Shown one piece after another: positions 10,035 through 21,007 of a stretch of DNA of 64,000 bases. The DNA comes from Madurella fahalii (taxonomy: Eukaryota > Ascomycota > Sordariomycetes > Sordariales): assembly GCA_029876055.1 (NCBI GenBank), contig CM056876.1, forward strand, positions 2,418,001-2,482,000. Direction: 5' to 3'. How positions within the stretch are numbered: position 1 is the stretch's first letter; each line of letters opens with the position of its first letter. The position numbers were made by a program, and so were the translations under genes. The notes beneath the pieces were generated by a model, which did not search any database, was not told where the DNA came from, and saw nothing but the letters and a program-made list of their open reading frames with translations.

Positions 10035-12326
10035 TGGGGTGGGGGAAGCGGAAAGGATGGGAGGATTTGATGTAGAACAACAGATGTGCCAGCGCTAGCA
10101 ACCCAGCTGCAAGCTAGTTGTGTGCCGAGGATATATAATGTCATGGCACGGTCATTCAAGTAATGTTTTGGCTGTCGTATGTTCGCAGAATTTTGGTTAA
10201 TTTCTGATGTTCGCAAAATCATGGTTGTTATTTGACGATCACTTAAGGTAAGGTACCTTAGGTTTACTTATATTATTCGAACTAACTTCCACCTCGGCCT
10301 TCATCGCCCGAGGTCCAAGTTTCTCCTAACTCCAGTAATATCCGCTGAGAATACAAGGCCTGAAAGCCCCTTCAGTCATTCCTGGTCTCCGAATGCCACA
10401 TTGGGGTTGCTATCTGCCCACTTTGAGAGCGTCTCCTCGGACCGTCAGAAGGCCCGGGTCTTGCTATACCGTGGGTAAAATCAAAGCCCTCTTCAAAATC
10501 TCTCCGTCTTTCTTTTTAGTTCCTCTTCTTGTTTATATTGTATCTCAATAGGTTTATGATTAAGCTCCAATTATACATAAATTTAGTGTCGGCGCGCAGT
10601 TTTGCGTTGCAGAAGAAGTTTCCTTTCCCATATCCATTATTCAATTTGCGCCACACATACTGAAACGGTTTCCATAATCCGAAACTATGCCGTCATACCT
10701 TTTCTTACCTGGAATCGGCCAAAATCTCGATTGGATTAGCTTCCAGCTGGGTGATGCGAGGAGGCGGCAGTCAAAGATCAAACATGCCAGCGTTTGTCAG
10801 GCTGTTACCTTGCATATTGATATAGGATAGTCTTAGGTAATATTTAGCACTTAATTACGGAAAACTAGCTGGGACAGGCATGTCAAATATTGCCGAAAAG
10901 CAATGTCCTAGCCGATTTAGAGTTTAGCGGTATCAGTCCCGGTAGTGGTGTTTGATAACGTTGAGGCATCGTCATCCAGGGCGAGAAGGGAGGTCGTGTA
11001 CTGGAGATTTGAATTTATTCTTCACGTTAGTAGGTACTTTACGTAATGGGGATTCAGGATATCGGTTGCGCTAGGGCTATGATATCAAGGAGGCTTTTAC
11101 GTCAATATGACGGCGGATCCGAGGAATGTGATTTGATCATATGCAACGCCACGAGACGGCGCTGGGCATGCAGCCCGGGATGTATTGGGGTTTCCGATGC
11201 AGCATCAAACAACCAACATTCCATTTAAGCCGATGATTATGGCATCTACCTAAGAGTGCTCGTCGTGCGGTACCCGCTCTCCCTTCTCTAGCCGAGGGGC
11301 TCTGAAAGAGTCGAGCTTTCCGCGCCGATGGGGCCAGTCTGTTGGCGAGCGCTGCTCTATACCAGCCGGTAGCTCCACGTCGAGGCTATCGTAGTGCTAT
11401 ACTCCGTAATCATTTCACCTGTGTCGATACGACCCAGAACCAGGTTAGCCTCGTCCAGTCCTCCCTGAGCCGTATCGGATCCGTGAACGCGGGCCATCTA
11501 TCCCACTTATGCATTAATTTCCCGGTTGCGGAGAATGCAGGAGATCAGACAGGGAAGGTCGAGCTCGGGGAGACTAACTTGCGCGGCCTGAAGCTCCTCT
11601 AGGAGAAGTGTACCAACCCGACGACGCTGTAAACACTCATGCACAGCCAAAACTCCAAGTGCGTGTCCAGTGCGAGCTGGGACTCGAACGACGGGCGTGC
11701 CATTCGGGAGGCGTTGGTGTAGATTGATTCTCAGTTCAGCACCATTCCATCGCTGCGCAAGGTTATCTTCAGGTTCTACGACAGGCCTCCAGGCTCGGTG
11801 CTGGCGGAGTTGATGCAAGGCTTTGGCTGAGTTATCGCGCCTGCTCGGTAAAGGGCAATGGGAGTATAGCGCCATTACAAATGGACAACCTAAATCGGAC
11901 AAGATAGGCTTGCGTGGAAGGCTGGTACAGATGCAGCAGGGTGATGTGAGTGACGGAGGGCAGATGGGTCTACACTGGTTCGGAAAGTGGGTGGGTTTCT
12001 AAGTCGAGAGGAAGGGCGGAGGGACCGTCGAACGAGTGTTTGCGGCAGGGAAAAGTGAGTGCGTCACTGAACATGGACTTTATATAAAGGCTTTGGTATC
12101 AAGTGTGTTTGGACGTTTGTCGCTCGCTCTATCGTCGCTCTAGCCTCTTGTCCCATCCATGTCACGATGTGCAAGCTGCTAGCCGTGCCGGACTTGGGAT
12201 CGTAAATGACACACGATGGATAACCGAAAAATAAAACATGCATTGCCCATAGAATACACGACCCATTCATAGGTAAGTCATTACAGTTCTACAAAAACGA
12301 ACCCTCGTCCCTTCCAAGGACCATTC
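10035..12326. other. gene-poor, partly AT-rich intergenic region
   Basis: About 2.3 kb without a convincing gene. The stretch near 10240-10880 is visibly richer in A+T than the flanking genes and includes the palindrome AAGGTACCTT near 10248. No transposase or reverse transcriptase frame is visible. A minus-strand frame at 11507-11902 has a GNAT-like motif and is listed separately. Confidence 0.5.
11507..11902 (-). CDS. possible small or decayed GNAT-like ORF, uncertain
   Basis: Open frame of 131 codons. One segment, LGVLAVHECLQRRRVGTLLL, resembles GNAT acetyltransferase motif A (acetyl-CoA loop Q/R-x-x-G-x-G/A), except that the first Gly of the loop is Arg. No other GNAT motif is convincing and the frame is short for a full domain. 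A TATATAAAG-type sequence lies about 170 bp upstream on the same strand (12070-12081). It could be a relic, a spliced small gene whose other exons I cannot place, or chance. Confidence 0.2.
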   Translation of the reverse strand: MSDLGCPFVMALYSHCPLPSRRDNSAKALHQLRQHRAWRPVVEPEDNLAQRWNGAELRINLHQRLPNGTPVVRVPARTGHALGVLAVHECLQRRRVGTLLLEELQAAQVSLPELDLPCLISCILRNREINA

Positions 12327-13733
12327 TTACTCGGCTACCCAGACAGCCGCCATACCCATACCGGTGCCGACGCACATGGATGTCACACCAACCTTCTGGC
12401 CCCTCCTCTTGAGTTCATATAGCAGCGTCGAGACTTGCCTCGCGCCGGTGCAGCCGAGCGGGTGGCCAAACGCAATGGCACCGCCCTTGGGATTGATCTT
12501 CTCGGCGGGGATGCCGAGCTCGTTGGCGCACCACAGACACTGGCTGGCAAAGGCCTCGTTGATCTCGTAGATGTCGACGTCCTCCTTGGTGATGCCCGTC
12601 AGCTCAAAAACCTTGGGGATGGCCTTCCAGGGGCCGATGCCCATGAGCAGGGGCGGGACGCCGACGACCGAGGCGGCGACGTACTTGCCCATGATAGGCT
12701 GGCCGAGCTTCTCGGCGGTAGACCGCTTCATGAGTAAGACGGCCGCAGCGCCGTCGCTGACCTGGCTGGCGTTGCCAGCATGGATGCTTCCGTCCTTGGC
12801 GAAGGCGGCGCGGATCTTGCCGAGCGATTCGGCCGTCACGCCGTCGCGGATGCCGTCGTCTCGGTCGACGACAATCTCCTTGGTCTCGCCCGACTTGGGG
12901 TCCTCAAACTTGACCTTGAGCGGGACGATCTCGTCCTTGAATAGGCCGGCGGCCTGCGCCTTGACAGCCTTTTGGAACGAGTTGGCCGCGAAGGCGTCCT
13001 GGCTCGCGCGCGTGATGTTGCGCGCCTTGGCCATCTTCTCCGAGAGCACGCCCATGGGCACCTTGCAGTTGGCGGCTTCCGGGTGCGACTCGAGGAGCTC
13101 CGAGAACTCGGATACGGCGGCGGGGCCGTACTGGGTCGACATGCTCTCGACGCCGGCGCCGATGCCGATCTGGATCATGCCGGATCGGATCTGGTTGGCA
13201 ATGTCGACGCAGGCTTGCAGGCCCGACGAGCACTGCCGGTTGAGAGTACGCACGGCCGTCGAGTCGGGGAAACCGGCGACCAAGCTGGCGGCGCGCATCT
13301 CGGTGGCGCCGCCGCCGGGGGCGAGCACGGTGCCCACGACGATGTCCTCGACCAGCGCGGGGTTGATGCCGGAGCGGTCGATGATGCCCTTGAGGGCGCC
13401 CGCCATCAAGTCGGCGGCATATGTGTCCTTGAAGCCGCCCTTGCCGCCCTTTGTGATGGCGGTCCGGAGAGCGCAGGTAACGACGATCTGGAGAGTCGAA
13501 GAGTCAGTGGGTGATGGCCAGAGTCGAAGAATCAGTGGGTGATGGCCAGAGTCGTCAGAAGGGACCAAGACTGGAACGTACATCGTCGGGGTTCTTCTCG
13601 AGCAGCTTGGCCTTGCCACCTGCCGAGGCGCCAGAGATCTGGTTGCCCAGCTGAGAGAGTCTATCGAGAGCTAGGGAAGAAGTCAGTCAAAGAACTAGCA
13701 ACTGGCCAAGGAGGAGAAGAACCCACCGCCCAT
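12327..13733 (-). CDS. peroxisomal 3-ketoacyl-CoA thiolase (acetyl-CoA C-acyltransferase)
   Basis: Spliced model: 13733-13727, 13670-13582, 13487-12327, giving 418 residues. The first coding exon has only 7 nt (ATGGGCG). The joined N-terminus MGALDRLSQLGNQISG contains RLSQLGNQI, close to a PTS2 peroxisomal signal. The catalytic Cys is in NRQCSSGLQACVDIA, the His in NEAFASQ...AIAFGHPLGCTGARQ, and the second Cys in MCVGTGMGMAAVW. It catalyses thiolytic cleavage of 3-ketoacyl-CoA, the last step of peroxisomal beta-oxidation (POT1/FOX3 type). The PTS2 argues against the cytosolic acetoacetyl-CoA thiolase. Intron 2 holds a 28-bp tandem duplication. The neighbouring FBPase is on the same strand, but each gene has its own promoter. 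Confidence 0.95.
13493..13548. repeat. 28-bp tandem duplication inside thiolase intron 2
   Basis: Two direct copies of a 28-bp unit (13493-13520 and 13521-13548) differ at one base, and a third partial copy begins at 13549. The array lies wholly within the second intron, near its 3' side in transcript sense, so it changes intron length but not the protein. Confidence 0.9.
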
Positions 13734-14614
13734 TTTGGAGGGTTGTCAAAGGATGTTGCGCAGAGGAGTCAACCGGAATTAACGGAAGGGAGAACAGGAA
13801 GGGAGAGGAACGCGGAGGGGTTGATTCTGAACCCGGGGCAAACGGAGAATGAGGCGATATATCGAGAGTTTTATAAAGGAGGCAAGATTCACCAGTATTA
13901 TGGATCGCAAGTTACCTCGGAGCGGCGGCTCACCAGCGGCCTTTTTCTGGAACTCGGCCGGACCGCGCACAGTGATCCACGGCAACGGCTCGCAGCGGCC
14001 AGGTGATGTCAGAAAGGCCGAGGCATTGCCGTTTTCGGTTTAGCGCTTGGCCGGAGTGCATTTCTTCAGCTCCTTTCACATGCTCTTTGGCGGGGTACAT
14101 TCTGCATCCGCCTGCTCTCTGCCCAGGCTTCTCTTTCCCGGTTCCCGGCTGGCTGTAGTACAACCTTCAATTGCAGAACATTCAGTTCCAAATTATCCTT
14201 CACATGCCAGCCATATTTGAGATTATGTTGCTGTTTTCAGGTTCTTTCCCAGTCCTCGCTACAACTCGAGCCTGGAACCTGCCTTAGCCAGGACAATGGC
14301 AGCATTGCCACCGCATCTCCTGATCGAGCGGAGCCGTTTCAAACCACAACGCTTGCGGCGACGGCGCGGCAGGGGACGAGACGATTGTTCCGTTTCGAGT
14401 CAGTTGTGCCAACAACAAACAATTGAACCATGTGCGTTGCGCAAAAGCCACTTCTTCGTCCAAAGCAAGCCCAAACCCCTCCGCTGGTGAGGTCATCTGG
14501 GTGAGTCGTCTCATTGTAGGTCCATTCTGGGAATAAGGTACACTCAAGAGGTATCCAACGCGATCCAGATAAAACGCCCAAGCTGAATGGCCGGCTTTAC
14601 ATACGATCCCTTCC
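13734..14614. other. intergenic: thiolase promoter and FBPase 3' region
   Basis: About 0.9 kb between two minus-strand genes. It carries the thiolase promoter and the FBPase 3' UTR. Short frames here have no family signature. Confidence 0.5.
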
Positions 14615-15732
14615 TCACTTGTGGTACGCCTTGACTTTCTCGACTTCGTCATAGCTACCCATGAAAATACCCGACTTGTCGTGGATGTGCTCGGGCACGA
14701 CTTCCAGCATCCTCTTCATCTTGCTGTCGACGGCTTGGCCACCAGCTAGGATTGGGGGAGTCGCACCGGTTAGCGTCGGTCAAATCAAGCAGTCAGGGGT
14801 GGAGGTTTGCAAGCGGTCAGCGGGCACTCACCATTCTCAAACACCATGGCCATGGGCGCGCACTCGTACAGGATCCGCAGCTTGCCTTTGGGGCTCTTCT
14901 TATCCGCCGGATAAGCAAAGATACCTCCGTACAGCAGCGTCCGGTAGGCGTCGGCCACCATGCTGCCAATGTAGCGGGCGCTGTAGGGCTTGCCGCCCTC
15001 GGGCGCCTCTTTGAGCGAGTTGAAGTAGGCCTTAACATTGTCCTCCCAGTAGAGCGAGTTGCCCTCGTTGACCGAGTAGATGGCGCGCTTCTTGGGCAGC
15101 TTCATGTCCGGGTGCGTCAGGATGAACTCGCCGAGGCCGTTGTCGAGCGTGAAGCCGTTGACGCTGCCGCCGCGCATGGTGATGACGAGCTGCGCCGACG
15201 CGCCGTACATGGTGAAGCCCGCCGCCACCAGCTCGGTGCCCGGTTTGAGTATGTCCTCTTTTGTGCCCGTCGACCCCTCGGCCAGCTTGTGGATGCCAAA
15301 GATGGTGCCGACCGAGACCCCCGCGTCCAGGTTGGAGCTGCCGTCGATAGGGTCGCACGCCACGGCATACCGCGCCTGCTTGCTGTCTTTGAAGAAGATG
15401 ATGTCCTCCTCCTCCTCTGACACGAGCAGCGCGCACTTGCCGCTTGACCGCATCGCCTCAATGAACAGGTCGTTGGAGATGACGTCGAGCTTTTTTTGCT
15501 CGTCGCCCGTCGTGTTCGAGGACCCCGCCAGCCCCGTCAGGTTGACCAGCGTCGCCCGCCGGATGTAGTAGGCGATCGACTTGAAAGAGAATTGCAGGGC
15601 ATGACAGAGGAGCGTAAAGTCTCCCGTAGCCTCCTTGTGCTTTACTTGCTCTTCTGTGAGGAACCGCGTGAGCGTGACAATGTGGGTGTTGACCTTCTCC
15701 GTCTCGACTTCGCCGTTGCCGTTTACCGCCAT
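14615..15732 (-). CDS. FBP1: fructose-1,6-bisphosphatase
   Basis: Spliced model: 15732-14832, 14745-14615, giving 343 residues, the usual length. The intron joins MVFENG to AGGQAVDSKMKRMLE and restores the conserved C-terminus (VPEHIHDKSGIFMGSYDEVE). Metal and substrate motifs are clear: LVSEEEED, CDPIDGSSNLDAGVSVGTIFG, and the sugar-phosphate region ending KPYSARYIGSMVADAYRTL, YECAPMAMVFENG. It hydrolyses fructose-1,6-bisphosphate to fructose-6-phosphate, the committed step of gluconeogenesis in the cytosol. The start MAVNGNGEVETEKVNTHIVT matches fungal orthologues. A TATA-like element lies about 225 bp upstream. The N-terminal Pro for Gid-type degradation seen in yeast is not evident at position 2. 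Confidence 0.96.
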
Positions 15733-15954
15733 TGTGTCGGTTAGGGATGTGTGTGTGTATACAGATGTCTTCGACTAAGCGGCAGTTCAGAGTCTTGTGC
15801 TGTTGCGCCGTGCGAGCCAATGCGGGAGCAAAACCGAGCTTCAGATTAAACGCGTAGTAGCAACTAGTAATTATCCTCAGGGACCGACGCAGGAGTTGCA
15901 GAGGAAAGGTGAACGGGCCACAACAAAAACAAGGCAAGAAAGAGGACCCAAGGA

Positions 15955-15964
15955 ATATATATAG
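15955..15964 (-). promoter_or_regulatory. TATA-like element of FBP1
   Basis: On the minus strand the sequence reads CTATATATAT, about 225 bp upstream of the FBPase start codon. Inducible fungal metabolic genes often keep a TATA box. Assignment is by position only. Confidence 0.4.
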
Positions 15965-16999
15965 AGGTGGAGTAGGCCAGGTATGAAGTAACGGACGAGC
16001 GAGGAGAAAGGTCGAGACAATGAACCGAACTTGTCTACCTTCTTCTGGCCATGGCCCTACTAGTGCACCCGGACGGACATACGCTGTATGTAATTGACAC
16101 CCCGTACACACACCCCTCGAGCCGCTCCGCCAATCTGGAGATGCTCCATCTATCCGCCAATTCTGTATCTGCAATTACACAATACGTACCCCGGGTCTCC
16201 CTGTAAACGGCTGCCCATCACCCCGCGCGGCGCCCCTCATCGGCCGCCGTCGGCAGAAGCACGGCTATGGAGGGGCTTTGGCGGAGCCAGGCGTCTGACA
16301 TCAGTTCTTCCCGTTTGGCATCCAATTGCAGGCCAGGCACCGCCAAGAATCAGGAACCAACGGGTCGCTACCCGCCCGGGAGGCTCGCTCTTCCGTTCAA
16401 TGCATCTTTAACGGCAGCCAAAGTATTTCCGGGCGAGGGGAACTGCCTCGATAGGTTCTCCCTGGAAATCGACGGAGATAGGGAGCACAGGGACGACGCA
16501 AGACCAGAATCCCGAAAGAGGATTTCCCGGGACGGCATGCATGAGCGGCATGCGCTCTGTCCCGACAGGGCCCGCCTCTCGAAGCCCGGCAATTCTTGGC
16601 TCGAACTCCACAGGTGTTTCCCGGCGTCGCGAATCGGGGGATTGCTCGCCATTAGCTCAGCCCCTTCTCCCCATTGGGTCTTTGCCAGGTCCAGATGACT
16701 CGGTCAGCTGGTGAACCTGGTCGTTCCCATCAATTGAATGTTGGGGAATGTTGCTTTTCTTTTTGTGCCCGGACGGCCCCGTGACTTTGCTGATTCTCTA
16801 CGTTTGAGCGCTGTCAGTCAGGGGGTGGGGGGGGGTGAGCCTCGACCCCACTGACGTCACACTCTCAAAAGGCCCACATGTTTGTTTACTGCGATACAGT
16901 ATCATCAGGACAAGTAATTGTATTGTTATCCGCAAGCAAGAGTGAACGGTATTTCATCGCCAGCCCCCAAAGATCTGATCCCGCAAAGTTGAAAGTCCA
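15965..16999. other. intergenic
   Basis: Upstream region of FBP1 and 3' region of the F-box gene. Short frames only; no RNA gene or mobile element recognised. Confidence 0.5.
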
Positions 17000-19036
17000 T
17001 CAATGTATTCCGTCAGACCACAGACCGGGAGGTACGTAGTTCGCAATCCTTGCGGACGATACCCCCGATAGGAAATCGGACTCGTGATGGTAACCGTTGT
17101 CGAGACGGTGGTGCTTCCGCAAGTTGCAAGACTTTGTCCATTCTCGCGGTCCATAGTATGTGAGCAGGTTCGGAAGCAGGATAGACCTGTCATTTCCCTT
17201 GAAAGCGTACCCGTCGCCTATCTCCATCATGGAGGGGACGAGAGGCCTCGACTTGTAACCGCTCTCAGGGGCTACCGCTGCCCTCCAGTCTTCAAATCCG
17301 AAGTTAGGGTCTGCAGTCGAAGTATCGGGCGGATATGTGTCTGGGCATGGCTCCAAGTTCGCTTCAATGACTGCTCCTGAGATCCCGATGTAGAAATTTG
17401 GCGAGATGTCCGACGCTCTGGCGAGGGACCATATACCGCTATTGCTGAAAGCTCGGAGCGACATGGAGAGGAAGTACTTGGTGTTAGGCCGGTAATAGAT
17501 GCGCCTTGACAATCTGTGCCAATGGCATGGCAGGCCTCTGGTATGATCGCAGATTGCGCGACCCTCTGGTACAGTAGTTGGCGGCTTCAAGAAGGGTTGG
17601 TGAGGCCGCGGGAACGGGGCCTTGCTTAGACAGGGGAGTCCCGATGTGTGGTAGTAGCCTTTCGTCCACCGAAAGTCAAACACCTTGATTGCTACCCCAT
17701 GCCCACCACCTGCCACAAACCGTTCCGCCCCGTAAGCCATGAGGGCTTCAGTGTCGGACCACGGGTCTACGTTGTCTTGATAGACCGCATCGAACGGGGA
17801 AGGGGTCCGGAGGTCTTGAAGTCTGTAGAAGCCGCGTTAGCCTTGGTGCAAGAGGCCTCCATTTGTTAGATTTACTTGCCTGCATGTGCCATCTCTCCAG
17901 GAGCTCAAAAGCAGACTTGTTCCCCCTCTCGCCCCTGCGTGCCGATGGACGGGTTCCAAAGAGTTTGGGCAAAGGGCCCGGTCGAATTTGATATCGAACT
18001 GCCGTTCGAGTTCGGCATTTTTCGCGGCTGCATGATGAGTCCATCCCGAAGGAGTGAGCGCGATATAACGGAGAGGGTCGCTGCACCCTGTAAGCGTGAG
18101 GGCAAGCAACTGTCCCTGCTCCATCCATCTAGCACGGCATAACCTCGTAGATTTGGACGCAATGATGCCGCCTTTCAGGTCGTAAGTATCCAAAGGGAGC
18201 ACCCCAGCGGTATCATCCTCCGGCAGGCCGTAGACCCTCACAGCCGACTGTGTGGCAGCAGCGACAAGGGTCTGTGTGTCCGTTTGAAGGATATCGAGTG
18301 AATTTATTGTCTGCTGTTCGTTCGTTTGATGGGAGGTGACACCTGACCCCGACGCTGATGCGGATGAACAACCAAACCGAGGGATACACTCGCCAAAGTG
18401 GCTGGGTTCAGCGGAAAGGAGAGATAGCTGACCGTTGTGCCGTCCAGTAATAATCGCTCGGCCACTGCGGTGTCTGACAATCTTGAGCGCCCTCACGTCG
18501 TCGTAGCCGACGCTCAAACCGAGTTCCTTGCCATTGAATTGGCGCCATGAAGTTTCGGAGACCTGGCCACGACCTCTGCGCTCGCGGTACCGGGCGACAA
18601 TATCTTCTCCGGCACCCCACACGACAAGTTCTTGCTGGGTGTTCGGGTCATAGTGAACATCAACAATCGAATGGAAGAGCCCCCTACTACCCCCCGGGGG
18701 CCGCCCATCCCTGCGGCTTCCGAGATTAGGAAGCAATACTTGGAACTGAAGAGACCGCCTATCCCAGCATCGGCTTTGCCAGGTCAGCGACTCGGCCAGC
18801 TGCTGCCAGGTATGGCCTCCAGTGGCCGGAACGGGCACTGAAAGGGACGGAAATCTGGTTTTGACGAAGATTCGCCATCCTTCGTTCTGTACGAGATGAT
18901 GAAGTCTTCGGCATGAGAGGGCAAGGGCTCGAAGGTCGCGTGCGCTTTCTAGGCTGGCGAAGACAATGAGCAGGATATCTTCCGGGAGGTCAACCAGATT
19001 CTGCATGACCAAGTAGTTATTGTATTTGAAGAGCAT
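17000..19036 (-). CDS. F-box protein with beta-propeller-like C-terminal region
   Basis: Spliced model: 19036-17880, 17822-17000, giving 659 residues. The intron (17879-17823) has a GC donor (CAG|GCAAGT), branch site GCTAACG and acceptor CTACAG. Only this donor keeps frame, joining DGTCR to LQDLRTPSPFDAVYQD. An F-box occupies about residues 13-58 (LVDLPEDILLIVFASLES...LSCRRLHHLVQ). Downstream, segments such as VRALKIVRHRSGRAIITGRHNGQLSLL and FVAGGGHGVAIKVFDFRW look like WD/YVTN-type propeller blades, though canonical WD dipeptides are scarce. F-box proteins recruit substrates to SCF ubiquitin ligases through Skp1; the substrate is unknown. Translation may start at Met1 or Met11. The gene diverges from the P450 with about 260 bp between starts. 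Confidence 0.88.
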
Positions 19037-19299
19037 ATAACTGCTTTCGGTTTCCGTTTTCTTCTGCGGCGATTTTATATGTTAGGAAGGAAATATTTGG
19101 GGCTTCTGCGTGTGGCTACAGATTGGTTGACGCCGCTGACTGCAAAAACCGATTCTAACCATATAGGGCACTAGTCAACGCACTGGCGAGTTCTTCAGCC
19201 ACCGCAAAATGCAACGCCTAGGCTGCAATCTGACAACTCTGACTCACCCCGTCACGTCGGACTGGACTTTCTCTTGACGGAGTTGCACGGGACAAGGAT
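19037..19299. promoter_or_regulatory. divergent F-box/P450 promoter region
   Basis: About 260 bp between divergent starts, so the two genes probably share regulatory sequence. No specific site is claimed. Confidence 0.4.
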
Positions 19300-21007
19300 A
19301 TGGCCTCTAACAACGCTTGGGCGGGCGTCGTGGCCACTGCGATAGTTGTGCTTCTCACGTACCGATACATAATCCATCCCGCGCTCTTCTCGCCTCTCGG
19401 CCAAATCCCCAATGCTCATTGGTCTGCGCCATTCTCCCGCCTTTGGATTCTCGGCGTCCGCTTCGCCCATCGAGAGAATAGAACGCTGCACGCGGCCCAT
19501 TGCCGACTAGGCCCAGTCATCCGAGTCGGTCCCTGTGAGCTGAGCATCAATGACATCGACAACGTCCGCATCGTGTACCAAGGCGGCTTCGAGAAGCCGA
19601 CCTGGTACTCTGTCTTTGATAACTATGGGTATGACAAGAGGCTCTACAGGTATTGCTTCGACGCTTGCTCACAATCGCCGAAAGCGTCCCTTGCATGTTC
19701 TCGTCCCGCCCCGCGGCTGAGCATTCGGCGCGAAAGCGATTGATCTCGCACGTGTATTCCAAGTCCTACATCCAGTCGAGCCAGGCGGCTTCAGCTCAGG
19801 CCCGTGCCATCCTCTATGACAGGTTCTTACCGATTCTTGACGAGTCGCTTGCCGAGACGCAAATTCCACACGGGATTGACATGTACTCTGTCTTCATGGG
19901 AGCCACCATGGATTTCATCGCGTCCTACATCTTTGGGCTCGGTAAGGGTACCGATTTTCTCAGCAACAAGGCGTACCGAGAGCATTTCCTCGAGTTGTAC
20001 AAGGCCCGCAACGACTATGGGTTCTATGATCAGGAATTGCCCAGGCTCACCAAGTTCTGCCGGAAAATCGGTGTTCCCCTGTGTCCCAAGTGGGTGGACG
20101 CTGCGAACAGTGAGCTCGGCGAGTGGTGCCAGCATTTGTGTGACAGAATGGCGGAACCTGTTTCTGACGGGCGTCAACCCCCTGCGGGCTCTGTGGACGA
20201 ACCGATTGTCTGGAATTCTCTGGTTGGTGGCTTGCGAAACGAGGAAGTAAAGAATGGGCGGGCCTCGGTGCTGTATCGCACAGCATTGTCTAAATTCAAG
20301 CCATCTGTCGCTTCTGAGCTCTTGGATCATATTTTAGCTGGCCAGGAAACGGCTGGGTTGACCCTGACGTATCTAAGCTGGCGTCTGTCACAGTCATCAG
20401 AACTTCAGAGGGAGCTCCGAGCTGAGCTCCTCAGTCTCTCACCGAATATGCAGCTACGCAATGACGGCATGACAGCAATGCCGAATCTCAAGCAACTGGA
20501 CAGTCTGCCGCTACTTCACGCCGTAATCACAGAAACACTTCGTCTCCATGCTCCAATACCCGGCCCGCAACCACGCGAAACGCCCGGGCCGGGCTGCCAG
20601 ATTGGACCTTACACCGTCCCAGGAGGCGTCAGGGTAGCAGCCCTAGCGTACACTCTGCACCGGAACGAAGCTGTCTTCCCGGAGCCTGAAAAGTGGGATC
20701 ATACACGATGGCTTCCGGAAGCTGACGAAGAGGGCAGGGTGAAAAAGAACAGGCAATTTTGGGCCTTCAGTTCTGGAGGCAGAATGTGTATCGGGTCCAA
20801 CTTTGCAATGCACGGTGCGGGCGCTCCCATCGATCTTTGGATTTAACTAACATCGGGTCTGCAGAGATGAAACTTATCGTTGCGGCCACTTACTCAAACT
20901 ACACAAGCTACATTGTCGACGATGATGGCATGGCAAATCAGTCAGATGGGTACACCGGACGACCGGAGAATGAGCGCTTGTATCTACGGTTTGAGAAGGC
21001 CTGGTAG
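19300..21007 (+). CDS. cytochrome P450 monooxygenase
   Basis: Spliced model: 19300-19628, 19685-20814, 20865-21007, giving 533 residues, normal for fungal microsomal P450s. The N-terminal anchor is at about residues 8-28 (WAGVVATAIVVLLTYRYI), followed by a Pro-containing hinge. The I-helix has AGQETAGLTL, the K-helix ExxR is ETLR, the WxxxR-like block is WDHTRWLPEAD, and the heme-binding loop FSSGGRMCIG puts the ligand Cys near residue 478. Intron 1 joins DNYG to VPCMFSSRPAAEHSARKR; intron 2 joins NFAMH to EMKLIVAATYSNY. It is bound to the ER and needs a P450 reductase. The style recalls fungal secondary-metabolism and benzoate-hydroxylase-like P450s; the substrate is unknown. A type III PKS lies 4.5 kb beyond the gene's 3' end. 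Confidence 0.93.

Noticed and set aside
11680..11710. GTTCGAGTCC (minus strand) resembling a tRNA B box
   Set aside because: The flanking bases do not form a T-arm stem and there is no A box or acceptor stem.
12571..13542. Plus-strand open frame of 323 codons inside thiolase
   Set aside because: It is antisense to a well-supported gene; GC-rich codon bias creates such shadows.
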